Positions 57,542 to 64,000 of a DNA stretch of 64,000 nt are shown here, piece by piece (position 1 is the stretch's first letter; each line of letters opens with the position of its first letter). The notes beneath the pieces were generated by a model. The model was not told where the DNA came from, did not search any database, and saw nothing but the letters and a program-made list of their open reading frames with translations. Position numbers and translations under genes: made by a program. This stretch comes from Ligula intestinalis (lineage: Eukaryota > Platyhelminthes > Cestoda > Diphyllobothriidea > Diphyllobothriidae). The DNA lies in contig JAYGXS010000003.1 in the NCBI GenBank assembly GCA_036362985.1, positions 47,667,422 through 47,731,421 of the forward strand. Direction: 5' to 3'.

Positions 57542-58108
57542 CGACCGGAAAATGGAAAACAGGTCGGAAATGCTCTCTTAAATCTTATTTATTACCCTTG
57601 GAATAATTTCATCAACAAAATTACATGTTATTTTAACCCGTATTTAATTCCAATTCAAAGCTCATAGGTTATGGCATATGAACACATCAAGCATACTATC
57701 TAGGCTAAATAGGTGCTCATTGATAACTAATGGGAACGATTCGCACCCGATGCGAACTGAATTTCATTCTTGAGCACTGCCAGTTGCCATTCAACGGTTA
57801 TCGTGTTACAGACAGAATGCCATTACCGCCAAAGTAAAGGGAGACTGGAATGATTATTTCTGGCTTATGAGCTATCATCAGCCAGGCATTTTTTTGGCCA
57901 GAACCGACGGGGCTACAAACCCGTGGAGCAGTGGTCAAAATGTAGGACGTTTGACAATCAGGTGGCTGATTCGAGCACAGGTTTCGTAACATCTGGTCTG
58001 GGGTATGGCTAACTTACGATAACTATTAAGCTAGAAAATTCTATTTCGTTCTCCATTTGCAATGCTCGCAATATATTTCAGAGAGTGAACATAGTATTAT
58101 GCATCTCA
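57542..58108. other. Intergenic with SINE-like remnants
   Basis: 57818-57890 is the reverse complement of the GCCAGAAATG ... AGTCTCCCTTTxCTTTGGCGGT tail seen at 32049, 50758 and 62259. A tRNA-like stretch follows on the plus strand at about 57915-57975. No coding content was seen. Confidence 0.4.
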
Positions 58109-59263
58109 TATATCTGAAGCAAAGCCTGGTGTGTCCTGCTGAACCGCTACATGAAGACAGGAATGTGAAGATCCTACATAACACTCATTGTCTGAATTGA
58201 CGTGTTACTTCCTTGTGCAGATTTGATCAGATGGACCACAGTCCAACGTTGTTAGTTGGCTTGCGCTGCATCTAACGCACTCTCTTCCCCTTCCTTAACA
58301 GGCATTTATTCATAACTTAGTTAAGAAGATCGCAGGTGGTTAAGGGCACAGGTGACCGGCACGACCGGTACGGCTCCTAGATCGGCTGCCATTCCCCGCT
58401 TGGATCTCACTAAGTGGGATGGTCAAAGAGGCCACAATAAGAAGGAGCCGTCTCAAGGTTCATCAATCAGCCATTTTTCAAAACAAACACTGGGCTGAAT
58501 ATGAGGTCCTACTTATCTCAACAGTTGGTAGCCTTCCGACCCACGGTGTTTAGCGCACTGTGATAACTTCTAGCCACTCAGACGGGTGTTTGACTTAGGG
58601 AAATGTTCTGAAGTGTCAACATTACAGTGTATATTCGTATTCCTTGCCTTAAGCAACTGACTGAGCCGGTCAGTTAACTGATCACTAAAATCCTGACAGC
58701 ATTCTGCAAAGCTCTTGCAAGCGGTCGGTCGAGGAGGTTTTATGACTAGTCAGGCACTATCAACGATAAAACCTGCGCAGCACAGAATAAGCAGTTCTGG
58801 TTTATTTGCCATCAATAGTCAGATTTATCTTGGCCGCAAGACGTGGGAAATCTGACACTCTGTATTTTATAATTTGGACTTCCATAAATTCAACCGTTAA
58901 CTTCGAAAATGTCAATTGTATGCGCCAAAACATGCTGAGTCTAGTGTCAAGACAGAGACAAGTAGATTGGAGGTGAGTCGAGTGCACAACTTGATAGGTC
59001 CGGACACAAATGTCAGTTATTGATGCATGACAATGACAGTAATTTGGCTACAATCCAACCAACTGACTTCAAACACGCTTCAGACTTCCATATTAGGCAT
59101 GCTCTTTATCTGCAGACAGTTTTGCACTCATGTTAACTCAGGATGAACGCTGTTTTTTGCGCATGCGCAGGCGCTAATATGGTTTACGTTTTGAACAGTC
59201 GTTTGGTAGTTCAACCACACCTAAGACGCCCTCTCATTGGTTCTAGGCATTTGACTTTAACCG
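58109..59263 (+). repeat. Segmental duplication, copy 2 (5' flank of copy D)
   Basis: Nearly identical to 32910-34080, including the whole conserved cathepsin 5' flank. The match stops at GACTTTAAC, about 65 bp short of where the start codon would be, and sequence homologous to the end of intron 2 (39400 onward) follows at once. This places a deletion breakpoint near 59264. Confidence 0.8.
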
Positions 59264-59408
59264 AGCCTTTTTTTAATTTAATGGGTGATTTCACATATTG
59301 CGTGGGTTTCATAGCCTTTGCTTGAATAAAAAGTATGTAGCTGTTTCGCTCAAAAAGAAATAAATTCCGATGCGATTTGCATAATGCGCCTAACTTACTT
59401 GAATGTAG

Positions 59409-59569
59409 GACGACCAATGCCAATACCAGTCATCGCTGGTGGTTGCCAATATCAAGCGCTATATGAACACAATTCCGGGCAGCGAGGAAAGTCTTCAAAA
59501 TGCCATTGCAACCAAAGGCCCCGTGTCTGTTGCAACTGATGCCAACGATCCAGGATTTATGTCTTACCG
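59409..59569 (+). pseudogene. Cathepsin L copy D: lone exon 3 (open)
   Basis: 161 nt after an AATGTAG acceptor, encoding DDQCQYQSSLVVANIKRYMN, then TIPGSEESLQNAIATKGPVS and VATDANDPGFMSY. It ends CCG with a GTTAGT donor. No stop is present and the sequence is close to copy C. Exons 1 and 2 are absent because of the upstream deletion. No exon 4 follows: 59570-61060 matches copy C intron 3 up to 41160 and then jumps to sequence found after copy C's exon 4. Without start, active site or end it cannot encode an enzyme. Confidence 0.85.
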
Positions 59570-61060
59570 GTTAGTACACTGCAAAGGAGGTACTGTTATC
59601 CGATTTGGAACGTTTATTATTGCCTGAGAAGACATTTTTATCCTAAGTTGTCTGTATTTTAGCATATTTCCTCCAACAATAGTATCCATAATGAAAAGGT
59701 GCCTAACGCCTAGTAGTGCATGATTCGCCGATCTCGTGCAGCTACGTGGCTCAGCGGTGGAGTTGCCGTACGTTCACCTTATGTTATCTACTGCAATAAT
59801 AATAAAGTATCCTTTATGTATTTATAATTTCCAAGATTTTGGAGAAAATCCGAAAATTTATGACTTTGTCTCACTTATTTGAGTGAATGCAAGAGTCCTT
59901 ATCCAAATGTCTTGTGAACATAAACAGTTCAGTAGTATGCAGTTACTTGTATAAGCTGATTCGTAAGCCTCAGTTATATGCTTACTTTACTGCAGGCAAG
60001 ACTGGAGTTGCCACTCATCTTCTGAACCTTTTCATGTTGAAAACACCTTCAATTTTGATGACGAAGAATTATGAGAGCCAAGAAGATTTCCGATTTAGAT
60101 AACGAGCAGGGAGGCCTTGATGATTAATCAACCATATACCCTCTCCGAAACGACAGTGTACGATAGTGTCATGCTTTACTTACAGTGAAGTCCAGCAACT
60201 GACCTAGGTCATGTACTGTCGTAGTCGAAAGACGAGAAGTATTTTAGCTGATATTTAGTTTTGGTGTTTGCATTAGTTAGTTTGAGGCTTTGAAGCCTTT
60301 CACAAACATAATCTACGTGTTATATTTTATGGTTTGAAGGGAAACAAGCAGGTTTTGGCTGAACTCGGAAGTTACCGCATACCCAATAAATGTCCTATGT
60401 TGTTTAATCTGATAAAAAGAAACCCCTTATGTTTGTTGATACTGCTATAAAAGATCATAAACGCAACCAAGAAATGTTCTCGAAATCTCTTCTTGCAGTG
60501 AAAAATACGATCTTTTGCTAATGGAAATGATGGGAAGGCAAATCTTGTTAGCGTAAAGGAAGCCTAGGGTTGCTGCATTGTTGTAGAGATAGAACTGCGG
60601 TTGGACACGAAATTTCGTATACCCGTATCACATGTGCTTTTTGTTTCAACTTTCAAGGGGTATCTGTTCCCGTACCCTTTTCTAACCGTCACCCTTTTGA
60701 CACTTATATTAAAACTCTGGGATAAGGCGTAAAGCAAGGTGTTATGTGGGTGATATTTATCCCCATGGCCTTCCAGCATTTCTTGGCACAGACGCCATTG
60801 GGTTTGTAGGGTCTAAACAGTGTCTGTGCTCAGAGCAGTATGAGCACTGAGCCAAATCCAGGAAGTTGGAAAAAGACAGAAGGTGCCGAAATGAGGTTGC
60901 TATTGTGCACAGAATCCGGCGTTGCTGACTTGTGCAATTGTGGCCACTGGCATGACCAGTGATAGTAGTGATGACGTTGATTGCGTGCAGTCATGTCTAA
61001 ATTAATGAGACAGTGGTGGCAGCCGTGGAACAAGTTCGTGTAGTTTCCCATTGGTCAAAC
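59570..61060 (+). repeat. Duplicate of copy C intron 3 start, with module alpha
   Basis: Parallel to 39694-41160, ending at TAGTTTCCCATTGGT in both. Includes module alpha at 60640-61060. Non-coding. Confidence 0.65.
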
Positions 61061-62080
61061 TGCTAACTGTCATTTTTCTACGTGTCGGGTTCAGGTTAGG
61101 ACAACATCAAAAACTTACTTTTGGTATAAAAATAGGTAAATGTTTTGACAGAAGCAAGAATGCAACACTGAGATTTCTCATACTACCGCATAACTAGGAC
61201 TAAAATGGAATCAAAAAGTAAACTCCCTTGAAGCATGGTTTCAGAGGGCACGTCCAAGAAACCGCTAAAAGTCATCACTTGCAAACCACTTCACGCCAAT
61301 AATGTTGCACCAGTCAAACACTATCAACATTTCTCAGTGTATACAATTAGATGACGTGTACTTTCCTAGACCGTCCATATGTCTAAACACTTAAACAAAT
61401 TAACAGATTCGGTGACTATACAGACCAAAGTTATAAATTTGTTTATAGATGAAACCGTTCATCTTGCGTGTTATAATGCATGCGAAGGCTGCCTGTAATC
61501 GCTTACGCATTTTCGCCGCTAAATTTGGTCAGACATATAAAATTTATTAGGAATAAATTACATGAGCATCTACACAGAAACCACCCGAAATGCATATATT
61601 TCTTTGCAGACCACAGACAAAATAATAGGGTAGGGTTTATAGTTAGAGTTAGGTTCATGTGTTGGGTTAGGTTGAAAGATGGGTTCAAGTTGGCATAAAC
61701 GTAGATTCGTGTTTGTTTACAGTCAACTTTGGCGTTTGACCCTTGTTGAATAACGTTTAGCGGTCGTTAACGGAACGCGCTCTTCCCGCTCTATTTGTCG
61801 AGCCCCGCAACTAACCGCACAGCAGCTAGTTTTCTAGGAAGATAGCATTATCCGGTTTGAGCTTCGGATGACGCAACACTTGGAGTGACTAGGCGTTGGA
61901 GCGTGCACACTTTTAGCCCACATGAGATATTGCCTGCTGGTGAAATTTGCGGCACCTGTTATAAAATATCCCATCGGTGACCGAGATTGCCCACACATGA
62001 CCTCATGTGGCATTACGCGGGCGAAGGAAAGGTCGCAGCTGATGAATGAGCCACTAGGCAAAACGGGACGAGTGAGTTCC
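61061..62080. repeat. 3' flank of copy D: repeat modules
   Basis: 61190-61350 corresponds to 49930-50090 after copy C exon 4, 61270-61690 to module gamma with a TTAGGG-like tail, and 61875-62080 to module beta. No gene was recognised. Confidence 0.5.
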
Positions 62081-62145
62081 GTCAGCTATAGGTGAAGCTT
62101 AATCATCCAGTGTCAATATATCCCAATCTAAATCGGTAAGACAAC

Positions 62146-62316
62146 GAACCCGTGGCCCAATGATTAAAGCGTTAGACTTATGATCGAAAGCTCGCCGGTT
62201 GGATCCTCAGGTAGGGCCCCACTTTGGTTTGGACGAGTGGCTGATGACGTCTAATAAGCCAGAAATGTCTATTGCAGTCTCCTTTGTCTATGCCGGCAAT
62301 GCTATCCGTAAGCGTT
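62146..62316 (+). repeat. SINE-like repeat with tRNA-like head
   Basis: CCGTGGCCCAATGATTAAAG and GTTAGACTTATGATCGAAAG resemble the D and anticodon arms of a tRNA; GCCGGTTGGATCCTC is a weak B box. The tail (AAGCCAGAAATGTCTATTGC, then AGTCTCCTTTGTCTATGCCG) is the block also found at 32049, 50758 and, reversed, at 57818. No target duplication was checked with certainty. Confidence 0.5.
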
Positions 62317-63158
62317 AGATTTGACTGTATGACTGGGGTATGGTGAGGGTTAAGGCTATGGTTGCGAGTTATGTTTTCATTAGAGTAAGTGCGGGCATTA
62401 TGTCTGCGGAATATATACCCTTCGTGAAATCATGCCTAAGGGCCACCTTTATTACACTGGCAGGGCGCTGTTCTTCCATTAATCTGTTAACGGGTCGATA
62501 TGGGTTATCATGAACGAAAATTTCCTAGACGTTAACGAGGGTTAATGACCGACAGTTCTCCCGTCGATTTCGACGATGGGCACCACGCGCTCCACCAAGC
62601 CGCAGCAACTGCGGAAGCAAGCCAAAGCAGACACTGAGGCAAGCTGAATAAGCAAGACGAAGGCTACAGCAGGCAGAAGCAACGCAGCGAACTACCGCGA
62701 AGGAAACAGGAATCAAAGCAGATTTGCGGAGGATCTACCCACTCGTTCGCCACTCTCACTTCCATTTCCGGTCTAAAGACAAAGCCAATAAGACTGTGGA
62801 TGAGGGAGGGTGTAGGTGGCTGGCGCGATAGTCACTCAGCACGCGCACACTTGAGTCAGCCTACTCGCTAGGTATGCTCCCGCGTGCGCAGAAGCGCCAC
62901 AAAGGCCACATGAAGAAGGCGCCATTTCAGCCTGACTCTCAGTCCTCCTCCTCTCATACGCACACACAAACACACGCGTACAAAAGGAGCAGCAACGTAG
63001 GTGGCCCGAGATTTCCCGTGAGTTGGCAAACCCTCTAAGCCACGGCTTTTAGCGCACCGTGATATATTCAAGCGCATTCAGATTTAGTATAGTGAGGAGA
63101 GAAACGCGCTGAGGGTCGACCTCACTCTCTCCCCCACTGTCTAGCCGGGTTAGTGACC
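62317..63158. other. Intergenic, no gene seen
   Basis: Contains a short TTAGGG-poor GGTTAAGG/GGTTGCG tract at about 62340-62380 and two minus-strand open frames of 63-69 codons (62716-62525, 63077-62868) without recognisable motifs. GC content is higher than in the introns. Confidence 0.4.
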
Positions 63159-63246
63159 ACAGTTTTGACCTGCAGTATTACTGTGAGTGAGTTTGTGGGT
63201 TAGTGACCACAAAGCCACTGACAGTAATACTGCAGGTCAAAACTGT
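63159..63246. repeat. Perfect 26-bp inverted repeat (hairpin)
   Basis: 63159-63184 and 63221-63246 are exact reverse complements (ACAGTTTTGACCTGCAGTAT plus TACTGT on the left), with a 36-nt loop. GGTTAGTGACCACA occurs twice, just before the left arm (63149) and inside the loop (63199). No gene is adjacent. Confidence 0.85.
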
Positions 63247-64000
63247 AGGCCTTGTATGCGTAATGGCAGTAATATAATCCGCATTAGGGGAAAGCAAAAC
63301 TCGGTTTGGTGGGCTGGTGGGACAAAACAATGATCATATCGACGAGGACTTCCCATTTACTCTCTACTGGGACTTTTTTTTAAATTTCACTCTGCATGCG
63401 TGATGAGTCAGAGAAGAAAGGTGGAAACAAAAAACTGACGGCCTCACTGTGCCTTTTTGCACAGTTAATAAGCACTGCGTTATCCACCGACAAATCAAGA
63501 TGCTACCGTACATTTTTTGGGCTCGTGACACGTGCTCTTCATCCAATGAACTAAAAGGAAGTGAGAGAAAGAGAGAAAGATTGCGGCAGACAATTTAAAG
63601 GAACAGAGCAGTTTGACCATTGGCTTGTGAGGTGAGTCATGGTTTCTGAGAGCGCGTGTTTGGGGTTGACGTGCGGTTGAAAGGGGGAGGGTGGATGGTG
63701 GGTCAGTTGATGTCGATGTGACTAGATTAGCGGTCGTCGATGTGTGGTTATGATGGGGAACAGTAAGTTTTGATCTTAAACCACCGTATTGGTCGTTCTA
63801 ATCGACGTGCCGGTTGATACTGCCCGCCAAAGATTACCAAGCCCCGAGAAATTCCCGCGTTGGTTTTGCGTTGACCATGCCGATGATTTCTGAGTCATCC
63901 CAATTAAATCGATGGTCGCACTCGATTGCGTGTGCGTAAGCGAGGGAAAAGGGGACCTTGCGACGGAGAGCTAATTTATGTTCCTTGATAGGGGTACCCA
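63247..64000. other. Window end: delta-like repeat and unannotated sequence
   Basis: 63270-63470 resembles module delta/gamma junctions (CAAAACTCGGTTTGGTGGGC, then AATTTCACTCTGCATGCGTG). 63500-64000 shows no recognisable feature. Confidence 0.4.

Noticed and set aside
1..64000. CRISPR arrays, bacterial operons, phage or rRNA genes
   Set aside because: No regularly spaced repeats, ribosome binding sites, clustered bacterial genes or rRNA sequences were seen; the spliced genes and retroelements are eukaryotic.

Overview
This window looks like part of a parasitic flatworm genome, most likely a tapeworm of the diphyllobothriid type. Three things point there: a spliced cathepsin L-like cysteine protease family of the kind known from plerocercoid-bearing cestodes, long repeat-rich introns with GT/AG junctions, and Penelope, Gypsy and non-LTR retroelements. 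The organism call is inference from protein style; the exon structure is read directly from the sequence. There are no prokaryotic genes, operons, CRISPR arrays or rRNA genes.

The backbone is a tandem cluster of cathepsin L copies, all on the + strand, with a shared four-exon design (about 417, 222, 161 and 211 nt; phases 0, 0 and 2). Copy A (1-5600) has exons 1-3, is broken by a frameshift and stops, and has no visible exon 4. Copy B (16838-25843) has all four exons, but exons 1 and 2 are dead (stops, a 1-nt deletion, a lost splice acceptor, Cys22 changed) while exons 3 and 4 stay open. Copy E (28970-30280) is a lone exon 3 split by a 1.1-kb insertion. Copy C (34147-49519) is the only complete gene: four joinable exons give a 336-residue preproenzyme with signal peptide, ERFNIN propeptide and Cys145/His283/Asn303 triad, followed by AATAAA 17 nt after the stop. 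Copy D (58109-59569) joins the 5' flank of a C-type gene directly to an open exon 3, without exons 1, 2 or 4.

Mobile DNA fills the spaces. A tandem pair of Penelope-like elements (6953-11607, 8-bp target duplication) sits between A and B; its first member carries a nested tRNA-headed SINE with its own 8-bp duplication. Non-LTR fragments lie at 12998-15235, and an inverted relative of the first part lies at 56370-57541. A 5-kb Gypsy element with about 95% identical LTRs (42119-47094, minus strand) sits in intron 3 of the intact gene and stretches it to 9.6 kb. A decayed CACTA/EnSpm-like transposase lies at 54353-55695 on the minus strand. Intron 3 of copy B holds a 3.3-kb near-palindrome (22045-25366). 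The flanks of each gene copy are built from the same few non-coding repeat modules, some with degenerate TTAGGG-like tracts, as expected if the locus grew by repeated segmental duplication.

Two runs of N mark scaffold joins. The one at 19237-19336 is flanked by the same 47 bp on both sides and is probably an assembly artefact. The one at 32900-32909 lies exactly at the edge of a segmental duplication. Only copy C is likely to make a functional protein; most of the rest is pseudogene, intron or mobile DNA.
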